The notes beneath the pieces were generated by a model. It ran no database searches, was not told the DNA's origin, and saw only the letters and a list, made by a program, of their open reading frames with translations. Position numbers and translations under genes: made by a program. Of a stretch of DNA of 64,000 bases, positions 31,174 to 45,700 are shown one piece after another. Each line of letters starts with the position of its first letter. Position 1 is the first letter of the stretch. Source of the stretch: Lagopus muta (Eukaryota; Chordata; Aves; Galliformes; Phasianidae); contig NC_064443.1 in assembly GCF_023343835.1 (NCBI RefSeq), positions 19,417,501 to 19,481,500 of the forward strand, given 5' to 3'.

Positions 31174-33682
31174 TTTATTACAAAGATAGGTTTCTCCGAG
31201 AGTCTGCCACTTCCACTACACAGCAGGTAAGGGCACTATACCCACAACACATGCCAAAGTTTAAAAACATGTTACAAAGGGCTCAGGGTTCAAGGCAACA
31301 CTACAAACCCTCAAGCATTTGCTCTCTTAAAGTTACCTCTTTAGAATGGTTGTAGCTTTTTTTTTTTTTCTGCTTTGGAAAAAATTAAATAAGACAGCAA
31401 TAGACCCCAATACGTGGCCCAGTCACATCACCTGGAGTCAAACCATGCTCACTACTGGCTCACCTGTGCCCTTTTCCTGTACTGACATGGGGCTGTTGCT
31501 CCATGGCCATTTCCTCACCTCCAGCCAAGCTCAACATTCTCTACTACCCTGGTCCTTCTCACTGTCGCCTTCCCTGTGCTGGGCCTGTCTATATCTATGG
31601 CAACTATTCACAGTTTCTAAAGAAAAAAAAGTCAAGATTATTTTTTGTGTGAAATCACTTTCAAAATAAAATGTAGCCCAGCTACATTAGTTTCTACTCT
31701 GAAACCACATCCTCAGCAAAGACATTGAAACTTCTACAGTGTATGTACTTTTTCTGTAGTTCTCTTTAAAAGAAAAGAAAAACAAAAAACAAAAAAAACA
31801 ACAACGGAACCCCAAACAAATCCTCTTTTCTTTCCCTCCCCTCCCTACCCCTTTTAACATACTGGATAAAGTCTATCATTTGTTTTAAAATAGATATCTA
31901 TATACACATACACAACTCTGATGTTCTAACTTCTGACAAATGTGTTACTGGAAATGATGGGGTGCGACCACCTGCCTGTGGCAGTAAGTCACCCAGGAGG
32001 AGTTTGGTGGACCAGGTTTCATCCTTTCCAGCTGGATGAATAATGGAGGCTCACCTTGAGACCCTGCCTGGAGTGAGGTAGTCACTTTTTAATATATATA
32101 TTTGGCAGTTTGGAAATGTGGTGCCTACAGCTACAGCTAGGTTTAGCTTTCATGGGCAGGTTGCCTTTGTCTGCAGGGGAATGCTGGCTTCAGACGTGTG
32201 GTCCAGCCTCTGAAGAGGGGCTTGAGTGATGCTGGAGAAGACCAGAGCAGTCATGGCTGCCCTGGCTGTGGAACAGGAGCTGCCAGCAGAGAGAAAATGG
32301 ATGCCAGGCTGGGATGGGCCCCAGCAGATGCTGCAGGACAGCAGTGGAGTTCCTGGGTCTCAGACAAGTCCTGTTTGTCTCTGCAGTGGGACTCTGCTTG
32401 CTGACATCACTGTGTGGAGTGTGGCGTTTCCTACCTCTGTTTGCACCTTGTGATGTCTGACCTGCTCTGCTGACTTGTGGAGTGAGAGCAACTTGCTGCC
32501 ATGGGGATGCGTTGCTTGCCTTTATGGGCTGACAAACTGAACGTGTCACAAAACCATTTTTGTTGCTCTCGGGTGGTAACTATGGTGTACTGGCTTCAAG
32601 GCAAGCAAAGCAAGCTGCTTTAAGAGCAGCCTTCTCCAGCACTGGTCTGCTTTAGGTGACGATCCTGGTGAGATACCAGAGAGTGTGGGACAGAGGGAGG
32701 AAAGGATGCCTGGATGTTCTGCCCTGCATGTGGCTCAGTCTGCTCTGTCAAAGGACTGACAGAGGTGAGGTGAGCTCAAGTCAGCACCATAGCTGTGTAT
32801 GCAGCCAGTAGGGTGGGGAGAGGAGTGAGGAGCAGCTCGCTGCTTGCAGGTGGAAGCGATGCCTGTGCCTATCTGGCTGGAGGGTGGGTCGTAAGGGACA
32901 TCTGCCTATCCTACTGCACACTGCAGTTCACTGCATGCAGGCTGGGGAACTGGGGCAGGGCAGAACAGTCCCACACCAACATGCAGTGCACTCCCTCCAA
33001 CCAGCTAGCAGCTGTTAGGGGATAAGGTGCTTTCAGCATTCCCCTGCTACATAGGAAGCAACTGCTTTAACTCACCTCCAGTTCCCTGGGTTGCCCAAAT
33101 CTCAAATGAAGGAGTGGTTATGTTTGCACATACAATACAAAAATTAAAAGGCACAAAAATACACAGAATGCAGCAGATAGTGAACAGCTGATTGTCCATG
33201 GTGTCACAGAAATGCAGGTGTGAGAGGGCTGGTGTGGAATGGAGAACGTGCTGCCGTTGCTCTGATGGCCTATGCCATCTCTGCTTGTTACTCCCTGAGG
33301 CTGCTTTTTTTGTTATGGCTTCTGCAGCCTGGTCTTGTCCATGAGGAATGCAGACAGGGATGTGGGGAGCCAGCTGCTCAGGAACGAATTACTGAGAAGT
33401 GATGAACCAAGCTTGCCACAGGTATCACACCTCCATTTCTGGCTTGCAACAGCAGTAAGTTATGGGTGCTACAGTGTTGACCAGATGGTTTTCTAGCTGC
33501 ACAAAGGCTGTCTTGTTGCTTCTTGATACGTGAGGGAGCTCTCTGGCTGCAGGTAAGGCCCACCATTGCCACAGGGCTGGTTTGAGAATGACCCTCATGG
33601 ACATGGACCAAGGTGTCCCCGTGGTCAAGGCAAGTTCCCTACAACAGTTACTCTAGGGGTCACTTCCCAGGCTGCAGTCAGC
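31174..33682 (-). other. PLXND1: PLXND1 3' UTR (predicted)
   Basis: Sequence downstream of the PLXND1 stop on the minus strand. TTTATT on the plus strand at 31174-31179 is AATAAA on the minus strand and is a candidate terminal poly(A) signal. Plus-strand A-rich tracts near 31.76-31.81 kb and a T-run near 31.35 kb would be U-rich and A-rich tracts in the mRNA. The true end could be nearer the stop codon. Confidence 0.4.
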
Positions 33683-33799
33683 CTAGGCTTCACTGCAGCA
33701 CTCGTAGATGTTGTCCTCCATGAGTGCAATCACTTGCTCAAACTTGTGCTGGAGCTGGGTGCGCTTTGTCGTGGGGTTGGAGTCCAGGGCGGCCACGAT
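33683..33799 (-). CDS. PLXND1: PLXND1 terminal coding exon w22
   Basis: Acceptor ...TCCTGCAG. 38 codons plus [23 protein letters not shown], then IYECCSEA. The last three residues SEA match the PDZ ligand known to bind GIPC in plexin-D1. Confidence 0.97.
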   Translation of the reverse strand: MVAALDSNPTTKRTQLQHKFEQVIALMEDNIYECCSEA

Positions 33800-36700
33800 C
33801 TGCAGGAGAGGTGGGCACATAAGGGACAGGCAGCACGCAGCCCTGTCTGCCAGCCCCACCTGCCTCATAATGCCTCAATCCCAGCTGGAGCCAGGAGGGC
33901 AAGTCTAGTACTGGGACACAGCCTGCACCCTCCAGGTGCAGCAGGGGTTGGCTGAGTCCCTGCTCTCACATTGAGGCAGAGGGAGAAAATGCAACAGAAA
34001 GCCCTGCAGGGAACCTCCTAGCACAGAGCTGTCCCTGCGAGGCAGGGCACAATGAGCTGCGTTCTGTGTCACAGCCAGGGCTGCACTGTGGGCAGCAGTG
34101 AGGGTAAGTTATTGGGGAAGGCATCCTTGGGCTCTGCTTCCTGTGAGTGTAAGAGGATTCAAGCAGTCCACGCACTGGCCAGCCCTGCTGCAAACTTGTC
34201 CAGCCAAGCACTGCTAAAAACAACTGGGAAAAGCTGGCCTTTGCTTCTACACAGTTATCAATCAAGGGATGGGAGAACAGATGCACCTGTGTGCATGTAT
34301 TACATATGTGCATGGGCAGATTACACAAACAAATTAATCCCTTTTCTGTGAGGCATCTAACTGCTTGGTTACAAAACACCTCCTGTTATTCCCTCTGCAG
34401 ATAGTTAAGGCCTGAGCACAGCCAAGCTCGCCTACCTGGGAGCGATATCTCTTGGCATATTTGTATATCTCAGCCATGGCGACGTTTGTGTTGAACTCAT
34501 TCCGGTATTTCTTTAAAAAGACAGAACAAATAGGGGAGATACGTTAACCTGACACAGCAAGCAAGTTCAAGTCCAATCTGCAGGCATTAGCAAGATTAAA
34601 AGAAGATTTAGACTGGCTATTTTTATTCCTGTTGCATTGATGCAGCTGGGCTTTGCCTTATTCGTTTAAGGAAGCTGCATTTGCATACATGAGAAATGCT
34701 CTGAGTCTTTATAAAGTCAGCCTTAAGTGACTGCAGCTGATAGCCCTGATCAGTTCAAAGGCACTGCGAAGGATGGGGCAGCACTGGAGCTGGGCAGAGG
34801 AGCACCCAGCGAAAAGCATGCTCCACAGCTGAGGCTGAACTGCTGTGGGGAGATGGCTGTGTTCTGAGGGAGCTGCACTGCGCTGCTGGCAGGGCTGGGA
34901 TCCAGAGCACAGCTGCCAGCTCCCGAGCTGGTACCAGGCTGGCAGGGAGCGCTGCCAGCAGGCTGCCTGGGACTCAGGGCCAGCACTGAAAGTTGGCAGC
35001 ACAGGGGCCAGCTGGCCGAGGACCTGGGGGCCAGCAGAGCCTCTGCAAATTTCTGGCTCTTTGGCACTTCTTTCTGTTTAAAACTCTCAGCGGTGCCAAA
35101 GCCTTGTTAGTTTCAAGCGAATTCATGTATGTTTGCTGGCAGTCATTAAAGATGCTTGGAATTAGGTCAGATGAATTTTGTGTCTGGAAGTTTGAGGCAA
35201 AATATCCCTTCTCGTTTGCTCCCTCCAGTGCCCATTCAAGCAGGAGCTGAATTCAGCCTGCTCACCCCGCTGCCCCAGCAGCACAGCTCCACATCCCAGC
35301 ACAACCCCGGTCCCAGCACTGCCCCGTGCCTCACCCGTGACTCCTCTGCCAGGTGTGCGTTCATCTCCTGCTCGCTGAGCGGTGGCATGTCATGGATCTG
35401 CTTGTAGTATCTCTGCACAATCTTCCTGTACTCCGGGATCTCCTTGGCGTACAGCAATTTGTTGGTTGGGGAATCCTAGAGCGAGGGCAAGATACTGAGA
35501 TCTGATGCTGTATCGTTTCTGACTGAAAACCCTCTTATTCTGCCTGGCTGAAGCACTGGCCATCAGACAGGGCCTTCAGTTAGTTGGGCTCAGGAACCAG
35601 CTGTGGGCCTGGCTTTAGGCAGACAGGAGCATGGTGGGGTGGCACTGAGGCACAAACTGCATGAGTGGTGCATGCAGAGCACATCGGGTGCTGCGGGTTA
35701 TTGCCTCCTGCCTGCAGAGCTGAAGCACTCTGCATGCAGCCATCCCTGCCTGCCTTCCTGGCTTCTATGCCAGCAGTGGTGGTCTCACTGAGTGCAACTG
35801 CAGCAACGACAGGGCTGAAAAGTGTGTGTGGGATCAGGGGGTTGTTTGCTGCAGGTGACGCTCTGCAAGTGCATGTACCACCACTGTGATAGATAATCCA
35901 CTTCTGCTCCATGGCACCATGTGTGGAACGTGGTGATGAAGGATGGGCTTCTGAATGCGTCACTCTGGTCTCTTGAGCAGCTAGCTTGATTTAAACCAAA
36001 GAACAAAGCTGAACTTTGTCAGTTGAAATGTTGCTCTTGGATTTTTAATGTAGCTTTGATTTATTCTGCGTTGGCTAACTCAGCCTATCTGACCTATATT
36101 GAGTGCATGGAAAGTAATTAACAGAAAATACTGTGAGTTTTCCTGATTAATGTTGGCTTGGACAAAGCAGTTTTAACCTCCTGGCCATGAGCGGGTGGTA
36201 TCAGCACAGGCATAACCCCACTTGCACTCTGCTAACACAAGCATGAATGATTTTAACCTCGAGGCAGTGCTGTCCTGCTGACATCATTGCCCGGGGAATG
36301 AACCAGCACTGTAACCCAGAGGGAAAAGAGCCCCGGGACGGGAGGGCAGTGAGATCAGTGTGTGTCCCCTTGCCCTGACACGCTCCCTGGTGCTGGCAGG
36401 TGGAGGGGGGAGAGGAAGGCTCTGCAGACAAAACAAGCCCAGCAGGGCTCTAGCTGTGGAGATGGGATCTCCTGCTGTACAAGCAGTAAATAAGGAAGCC
36501 AGGGGTAACTGCAAGCTGCTGTGCAATATGTGGGAAGGCTGCAAGGGAAATGGGCACCGGGCCCCAAAGCAATTTACTTTCAAACCCAATGACAAGGCAT
36601 TGTAGGAATAGAGCCAAGTTACAGAGCCTACTTACAACATTTTTTTCCCCCTTGGAAACGCAACAGAAACACATGCTGCCTCCTTTCTGTTGTTTTTCAA

Positions 36701-39700
36701 ATTTGTGTCTGGTTTGTCCTCCCTGTACTCGGAAGAGGTGAATGCTTTATGTGCTCACACACTGTAGGTGTGCGGAGGGAATCTGCTCTCACATTTGCAG
36801 TATCAGAAGCAGCACTGCTGACACCCTGTATCCAGAGAAAGAGCCTGGACAACCCCTGGTCTACAGCATGTGGATGCAGACTGACTTTCGTGCTGAGGAT
36901 TTATTCTCCCCTCATTACTCAACAGTTCCTTCACTTACACTATTGTATTCCTGCAAAATGTTTCCATCTGCTGTCTGACTCCTGCTGACCCCTCTTCCCC
37001 TCACCGGCAGCTCGACAAGGACAGATTGAAGGTGTTTCGTAACGCTTGCAAAAAAATGCCCCAAACCCAAACAAACAAAAATCCAGCGCTCATTACATCT
37101 TCCTCCAGAGTTAATCTCTCCCAGGAGGGGCTTCCTGGGGATGTCCTGAGCAGCGCCCCTCCCTCGCCGCAGGGGCCCCTACGTCACACACCCAGCCCTG
37201 GGAGAGGGGCAATTTTCAGCATTTGCTATAAAGCTGACGGTGTTGGGAAGTCTCAGATGTCAGCACCACACTCAGCCAACGTAGAGGGAAAGCAGCGAGC
37301 ATGCGCCCGGCGCAGGAGGGAGGAGAGGACAACTCATCCTTAGATACATTCAGAAACCGGGCATGTGGCTCACAGCCCGCTGCTGGGGGCGAGGACACCT
37401 CTGGCAGCCCCTTCCCCCTACACGCACTGCTCTGTGTCTCGCTGGTTGAGCTGCGGCGCGGCGTCCCCTCCGGTCCATACCTTGCCCAGCTGCAGGTCGG
37501 ACAGCGAGCAGGCATCAATGAAGGCCTGGGCGATCACAGAGAGACAGGCGTCGATGTGGTCGGTCTTGTCGATGTCAAAGACAAACTGGGGGTTCTTCAG
37601 GATGTTGACCCAAAACCTCAGGGGTAGGCTGTGGAGGAAACAGGCCAGGAACACACACTGGGTGAATTTCCAAGGGAGAGAGGAGATACAGAAAGATGAT
37701 GAAGTATGAATCAAGGAGAGGGAAAAAAATGAAGAGCAAAGTTCTGTTCTTTAATAACCTTCTGGCGCTGCACATTTCCCTGCCTAGCTAGAGGGGAAGC
37801 ACCTGCTCAGGCCCCACATGCAGCCCTACCCAGGTGAGTGTTTGCCCCACTCCCCCAGCAGCTGTGGGCTGGCTGTGCTGCTGGATGGGCTCAGACACTT
37901 CTGCTGCATGGGGTTTGCAATCCAGCTTCCTCATTTGCGGTGTTTTGTATTGACAGTGTCAGCTCCTTTTCCATTTCCCCTGACACTACCCACCCTCTGG
38001 TTTTGTTGGTAAGCCTAGCCCCATGAAATACATTTTGTATACATTTTTCCTGCTCTCTCATTGTTTTCTTCTTGAGTTGCTTCAGTGCTCCTTTGGCCGC
38101 ACAGTACATTTCTTGTCCTGGCTACTATCCCCCCTCAGCAGCTGGGGAGTAAAACCTATGGAGCTATTTGCTCTACTGGCAATTAAAGTAATGAAGGCTG
38201 AGCAGATCTGCAGTCCACAGGTCATATCTACACACCTGCTATCCCAGACAAATTGGTTTTTGTTTTTCATGTTGTGCTGGAGTTACTGCCCCTGCAGCCT
38301 CAGAAGCGCGGCGCTGCCTCCAGCCTCGCTGCTTTGCCCCACTGAACCCCCCCTGCTCTCCCCCATGCTCTCTCCCCCTTCCCTCTGGCTCTCCCATGCC
38401 ATTCCTGCTCAGCACATCCCTCAGCATCGCTGCCGGCAGCCCCTGATGCTGTGTACCACCAACAGGCTGCCACAGCAGCAGCTCCTGGGGTGCCGAGCAC
38501 CCTGCAGCCTCAGCTTGGTGTCAGAGAGAAGTGAGGAGAAGGATCCCCAGGGATTGGAAAGCTGGAAACCAAATGAAAAGGAGCCGGTGTGGATTTTAAA
38601 ATCTGTGTGGTTTTTAAGACCTGATGTGATTTTGAAATCTATCTCAGACTCTTCAGTGCTTATAGCTTACATCTTTGCTGCCTCCTGTCATCCATTCTCT
38701 CTTCTGTTTCTCATTAATTATGTGTATTAGTGTGCCCATTCCTTCTGCCCTTTCTCTGCCTATGCCTGCTCTTCCAGCTCTGTGCTTTCCAGAGCTCTGT
38801 GCTTGTTCAGAGCTCTCCAGCCCACATTTGCTCTCATCTTTCAGCCCCTCCCTGTTTTTCATGGCCCTCATTGGTTCTGCTTTTAGCAGCCTGGTTGTTA
38901 ATGCCGAACACCAAGGCTTTGCAGCTGCTGCTTCTTTCAGAAGAAAGGAAGGAAAGGAGAGGTCTTCTCTTCTTCAACCAAACCTGTTGGTCTTCCAGAT
39001 GTGCATGGTGTCAGGGTCTGTGATCCCTCTTTTCTCTGCTTGCTCCTCTAGGAAGTCAAAGAAATACTTCACGGCCACAGGCGGCTTGTCATCTCGGATG
39101 CTGAGAATGGCTTTGAACAAGTCGTCCAGGAACTTCTGCAGTGTGCCCTGTGGACAAGCACACACAGTGGGGGCTGCAGAAAGCAGCAGCACCTGAGCCC
39201 TGAAAACCAGTGTGAGGGGCTGTGACTGTGTACACTGGGAAGTTCTTGGCTGCCAGCTGGATAAGCCATGAGAGGGAGGGGATGCTGGAGCAAGGAGGGA
39301 AAGGTTTGTTTGTGCGTAGTGATATAATCAGCTTGCATTTGGATTTAATTTCTTTTAGCATTGAGATTTTCTTTCATACTGCTGGGATCTCACATCTGTG
39401 ATTGTTCTGCACAGTAAATACAAAAAAGCCTGGAGACTGCTGGCCATGCTTGTGATCTCTGCTCCAGTGAAGCATCATGCTGGGACTAAAGATGGTCTGG
39501 GAGCCCAACTGCTGGAGCTGAGCACTCACAGTGAGTGGGGAAGTTCAAATCTGAATTAAGGCCACACAAACATCCCTCCTCCATCCCTCTCCCAGCAGGA
39601 TCACTCTGTGCGAGATGGGCTCAGGTCTGAATCGCACACTGTGAGCCCTGAGGCAGTCAGCATCCTTCCATGGCTGGGGATGCCAGACCTGCACTCAGGG

Positions 39701-42700
39701 GGATTGCGTGAGGCTCCCGCAGCAGCGCTGCCCTCAGGGAGAGCTGGGAAGCAGAGGAACGATGGAGCCAGCAGAGCCCAGCAGCCACTGGAGCCTCTCC
39801 AAACATTTGTGACAGATGGGTCCTAAAACCCCTTGGGAGTGACCGGCCCTGCAGCAATCCTGACTTAAATCAGGTTTCTCACTGCAGATTGCAAGCAATG
39901 ATCACCTGCTGTTCGCAAAAGTGCCCCCAGCTCCTACCTTTGTAGAGAGCAGCCTGGTCAGGTAGATCTCTGGCAGGACTTTCTTCCTATGGCTCTGCCT
40001 GTGGGATTTCTTATGCTCCACTGATTCGTCAGTTGGGAGAACCTGGTCCAACACAAAACACATGTTGAGAACACTCCTCCCTGGATGTGTCACACTGAAT
40101 TCTCCTTTAAGTATAGAATTTCAACCGCATATAGAATCCAATTGAAAACCAGTTACTGTGTTATAAATACAGCCTTATATGGCTTTAAAAAAGTAATTCA
40201 TAATGGTCAGTTTTTCTGACACTGGTCTCTTTTGCTCTCTCCATTGTCTCTCTCAATCTAGACAAAGGAAATGAAACAATCGGCCTCACTGGGATGTCAG
40301 CCTGTTTGCCTTTCTGGCCTCTGTGAAGTGCTCCTGTGTGGCTGCAGTTGAGGTTCCCAGAAACAAAGCAGAAGGCTTCCATGGAAAGCAGCTTTTCTTA
40401 GGTTTGGAAAAAATGCAAGAACAATCAGCCAGTATTCCTACTCTGGCCTTTTTAAAAACAAAAATAAATATTCTGCTGGCCAGGTCAGTTAATTACCATC
40501 CTGTAATGACCTAGCATGCAATTTAAGTACATCTTGGCATTGCTTCAGATGTGCACATTTGGTTTCCTGTCCCCTCTCCCTCCTCACTCTGTGGATATGT
40601 GTGCGTGCGTGTATTGTGTTTGTACTCCATCTGAGCATGGAAAATTCAGCAGAGAAAAAAGCCCAAGCTATAAAATACTGTTGTTGTCCATAACACTTTT
40701 TCTCATAACAGCTTTTAACAGCATTTAGCACTTCGTCGATTTGGAGCAGTGCACGAGCAGGAACTCATAAATCTCGGCGGCCCTGGGAAGGGGCAGAGTG
40801 CCAGCAGCTCCTGCGAGGTGACCCCCCAAGGCTGCGGGATGCTGCTGGCAGTGCTGCTCCACGCTCAGATCATGGTGCTGGACTCTGGCTGCTGATGGCT
40901 GGATTGGGCCACAGCAATTATTGTGCTGTCTTGTAATTTTTTATTATGTCCCACACAGCTAAGGCTTTTCTACAGATAACCTTTCTGCTCCAATTAGGGC
41001 CTCTGTGAAGAGAACTAATGACTGCTGATCCAGACTGTTCATCACATCTGAAGCTTCAGCCCATGGAGATGAATTAAGTCAGTATCGGTGAGGCTGAAAA
41101 GATTTTCTTTTCTTTCATCACAAACAATGAAAAAAAATAGGACCCCTGCAGGTGAGAATGAAGATCACCCCACATGCACAGCCCCACTGACCGCCTTCGC
41201 TCCCAGCAGTATTCAGGTCATGTTCTGCCACCAAGGTGAGCGTGAGCCTGGGGCCACCTGCCCCACCTCCCGCCCCAGCCCTGCTGGGTCTCATCTGGCT
41301 CCAGTCACAACACCTCTGCTATTGCTGCAGCATGGCCCTGCCTGCAGGGCACCTCCTCTTTGCTGCAAGCCTTGTGTTCAGCACCATAGAATCAAAGAAC
41401 TCATTAGTGGGAAGGGATCTTAAGACCCCAGCCCCACCCCTGCGTGTTCTGGCTGCCTTCTGTCAGCGCAGGCTACCCACAGCTCCATCCATGACCTCGT
41501 GCACCTCCAGAGATGGGTCACCCACAGCTCTGGGCAGCCTGTGCCAAAGTGACAGCAGCAGCCCCATCTCTCTGTTAGTGGGCAGTCTTTGCAAGGTCAA
41601 GCATTGTAATACAGACAGCAAACAGAGTAAGTAAGCACCTGGTTGCCCTGTGCTGCTGCCAGAAGCAGCATGTGGCCAGGCACTGCCCCAGCACCACATG
41701 GTGCAGCACAGCCATGCCCACGGCCAGAGAGTGAGAAGGATACTCACCAGGTGGAAGTACTTCTCAGTGTCCAAATCCTTCACTGTGAAGAACAAGAGGG
41801 ATATAACAGCTTAGTCAGAACACTCCACCCACATGAGAACACGTTTGCTACCCCAAAAAGCACTAATGCCCAGCCAGGGTTTCTGCTCCCAGCGATCTCA
41901 GCACCTTTCTCAGCAGGGGATCACATCGTGCTGCACCACACTGCAGGGCCTGGGGAACACGGCTGCCAACTCTCAGTGGACCCCGGAGCCACCCTTGACA
42001 CGTGCAGGTTCAAGGGAATGGGCCTTACCTCTGCTCAGCGTGCCGTCCTTCTTGTCTGACAGGCTCATGGCCAGGGACGCCCCTTCAGGGATCTGCAGAG
42101 GGAAGCGTGGCTGTCAGTGAGTGCCTGGCAGCTTCCAGCCCTGGGGACCCGATGCCAGCCACGGGCACCCTGCCACCACCCTGCCCCTGCTCCCCAGTGT
42201 GGGAACTGGCAGCAGCGTGCTGCCCTACTGGGAGAGGCTTTTTAAAGTGCAAATGCAAGCGGGTGATGCCCTCAGCTCCAATGGGAACTGGGCAAATACG
42301 TGCATCCAAGATAAAGTTTTGGCACGTCTACAGCAGGTAACTCGAAGAAGAAAGACCACCGAGCTGCGCAGGCACTGCTTGGCCTCTACCGCAGGAACCC
42401 GCAGGGCAGGGGCTGCTCTTTGTTCTGCGCCCGGCCCGGCACAGCGGGCGCCGCGCCAGCAGCGGCACTGCGGCACAAACAACCGCGCTGATCAGCACGC
42501 AGTTCTGATTTTCCATGCGCTGTTGCAGGCTAGTGAGGATTATGCTTCCAGGCAAACCAGGGAATGGGGAAACCAAATAAACTTTCTGGTTTCATTTAGT
42601 TTTAAAAGGAAAACTGGTCAGGAGAACAGTTCTCTTTACCACATTGCTCCATGTTTTTGGCCTCCATCCTCAGCGGCATCCCCAGCCCTGCTCCGAGGGC

Positions 42701-45700
42701 AGGCAGCAGCTCCAGCGGCAGCAGGGCACGGCCCAACAGCTCGGTGATGCTGATCAGCTCAGCTGAGGCCATTGGAAATAGGAGCTTTTTCTTTTCCCCC
42801 CGTTCTTTCTGTTGTCAGTAATAACTTGTTTTGCATGAAGAGTGTTTAATTAGTTTCAGTGTGTTGCAATATTAACAAGCTCCTCGCCAGGGCAGATGTC
42901 TATTCCCCAGAAGCTCTTGCGGAGCCATGGCAACCTTCCTGCTTGGCCCCAATAATCCTGTTTTTGGAGGGGGAACTGCCATTCGCCCCTGGGGCCGGGG
43001 AGGCTCTGAGGAAGTAGAGCTCTTCTGTAGCACCTGTAGATTTACCTTGTAATGTGCCAACGTGTTGAGCTTCTTCCTGCCATCCTCCACCACTGAGGTG
43101 TCGTCGAGGTCCCGCAGGATGTAGCTGTCGGTGCTGGTGGCAAACCACTCTGTGTGGGGAGGGCAGAGCTGAGCAGGCAGCCGGGAGGCTGGGACCTGCT
43201 TCTGGGAGCATCCCACAGCCAAGGCACCGTGGGGCTGCACATGTGGTCACCATGGGGCAGCAGTGGCTCCTGAGGGGCTGAGCCTGCAGACAGGGGGATG
43301 TGCCCCAGGCACCGAGGAGAGGAGTGGGGCCCTGGTGCTGCCCCAGCCCAGCTGTCCCTCCAGGAGGACACCGTCTGGCACTGAGCATCAGCCCCACGTG
43401 ACGCAGGCACAAGGCCAGCGTGGGTGGTTTCCTCCTCGCAGCACTGGCCTTGGACACTAAAATTCTACAAAAAGTGGTTGGCCACAGGGTAGACAAGTGA
43501 CCAAACACACAGCCAGACAGGAGTCCATGGGTTCATTTATAGCTGCTTGTGGAGAGGTACGTTAATGAGCCATGTGCAGGCCCAAGAGAGTTTTAGAGGA
43601 CACATCCGTTCCTGGGATTAACACTGGGCTTCAAAGAGGGGAAATCCAAGTACCCTTCTGCTCAGCTCAGGCTTTTCTAAAGCTTCTTTCTAATGGCTCC
43701 CTCCAGTCTGGCAGGGTCCGGTCCCATCTCTTATTCCTGAAGACTGCCCTCAGGAGAAGGCTATCTCCATCCTGCCCTATCACCAATGCTCCTTCACCCA
43801 GTGCCCTCCAACAGACCCCAGGGGCTGGTGTGTGCCATCAGCTCCCTCACCCAGAGGTACAGTCTGGCCAGCACCCCCTACCGAGGTCGACGTCTTCTAC
43901 TCTTGGCCACTGGGAGTAGGGGACATTCTTGCAGAAGGCCTCCAGGATCTTCTCCTTCACTTGGCTAAGCGTGTCTGTGTCCATGGCTCTGACACTCAGG
44001 GAGTCCATCCCACAGCCTTGGAAGGAGACGTTGAGGTTCTGTGGACAGAGGCTGCGTTAGGGGTGAGTGGGGCTCCCATGGATGCACAGAGCTCTGGGGC
44101 TGAAGTCAGGCAGAATAAAGGCTGTCACCTACAATTTACTGCCAGCAAAAGTGCTGATTTATGCTCCCTGGCAATTGAAAGATGCAATTTATTGATGGAG
44201 CCAAGAGGACACAGGGAACAATGCTGTGCCCTGCTCTCCTGCTGCCCTGCTTTGGGCCTGAGCCCTGACATGCAGAGATCACTTCTGAGGCGGGAGGAGG
44301 ACGGGTCAGCCTCCACTGCCGCCACATCCTCAGCTTCTCGTCTCTGGCCAGTCACTGATGGGGCTATCAGGGCTCACTGCCCTCCTCTGCCTGATGCAAC
44401 GGGCTGAGCTCTTGGGTGTAAACAAGCATACCGAAGAGTGAGTTTGGTGCTACGTGGGCATTCACCACCATCAGCATCCAATTCCCTGCTGAGGAAGGGA
44501 CCTGAACAGTGGATCATCAGCCATAAGGGGCTTTGGGCTCCACAGACGCCACTCACTCCTTGGGGATGCCCAGCTTCTGCCAGTTGCAGAACAAAGCTGT
44601 GGGGCAATGAAAATGACCCTTTGTACAAAAACCCTCTTTAAGAGCTGCTCCCATACTGACGCAGGAAGCAGGCACCTCCACCACACATGCACTCCACCTG
44701 GCCCAATGCCACCTGCACAGAGCTGACCCAAGGCAGCCCCTGCCCTGCCTCAGCCCTCTTCTCCTTGATGTGCACAAACAGGGGGCCTCTGTTCTGCTCT
44801 GAGTGCAGTCCTGAAGCTAGCCAGCTACTCAAGCTGTGAGCTGTGGTCAGGAAACTGTGCAGAGAGCATGAGCAGCACTGCTGTGAGCGCAGCTGCCTCT
44901 AGGAAGGATACCCATAAATGTGAGCCCAATATCTGGAATTCTCACAGCCCACAGGCTCCTTGCAATCACTGTTGTAACAGAAATGGTAAGTCACAGCCTG
45001 AAGCAGTGGTGGAGCACCTGGTGGAAGGCAGGGCCAGCCTAAGGAGCTCAGGTGCATGCAATGTACCTGAGTGACTGGAAGGGTGGAGCCAGGATCCACC
45101 CCTTCCCAGCCCTCATTTAAGGGCTGGCAGTGGAGGTGAGGGCATCTCTGAGGTCTGGTGAAGGTAAGCAACTCTTTTCCTTCATTTCTGTGGCTGTTGC
45201 ATTTGGGCTCATTCTTGTTTGCTGCAGTCAATGACTTTGCCACCCTATTATTGTGGTACTTTCCAGCCCATTATAGCATTACAACTGCTCTCTGCTATCA
45301 GGGCATGCAGCCAGCTCCCTTGGTGATGAGAGAAATCTCAGTATACAGATGAAGCTGGATTTTTGCCGTAGCATTAACAGAAAATAATTTTTCACATTTT
45401 ATACGGGGTAGTTGTTTTTCAAAGCAGAGGTTTGGTTACCAGCAGTGTAGAGGACTGCTGATGAGTTAGCACCAGGCCTGCAGGTGGTTGCCTTCCTCCA
45501 GTGCTCAGCTCATCACTTTGCTTTTTCTCTCACGAAGTAGGAAGCAGCTGCACCACTCCTGCTTACACACGTGACATTACCATTTTTGCTGGGAAAGCCA
45601 ATACTCTGTGCCCTGCTGCTAACCCCTCTTGTCTGTGCTGTGAATTTACAGGTCGGTCAGTAACAAGAATTGGCGACTCTGTGGAGTTAGAACACGCTCT

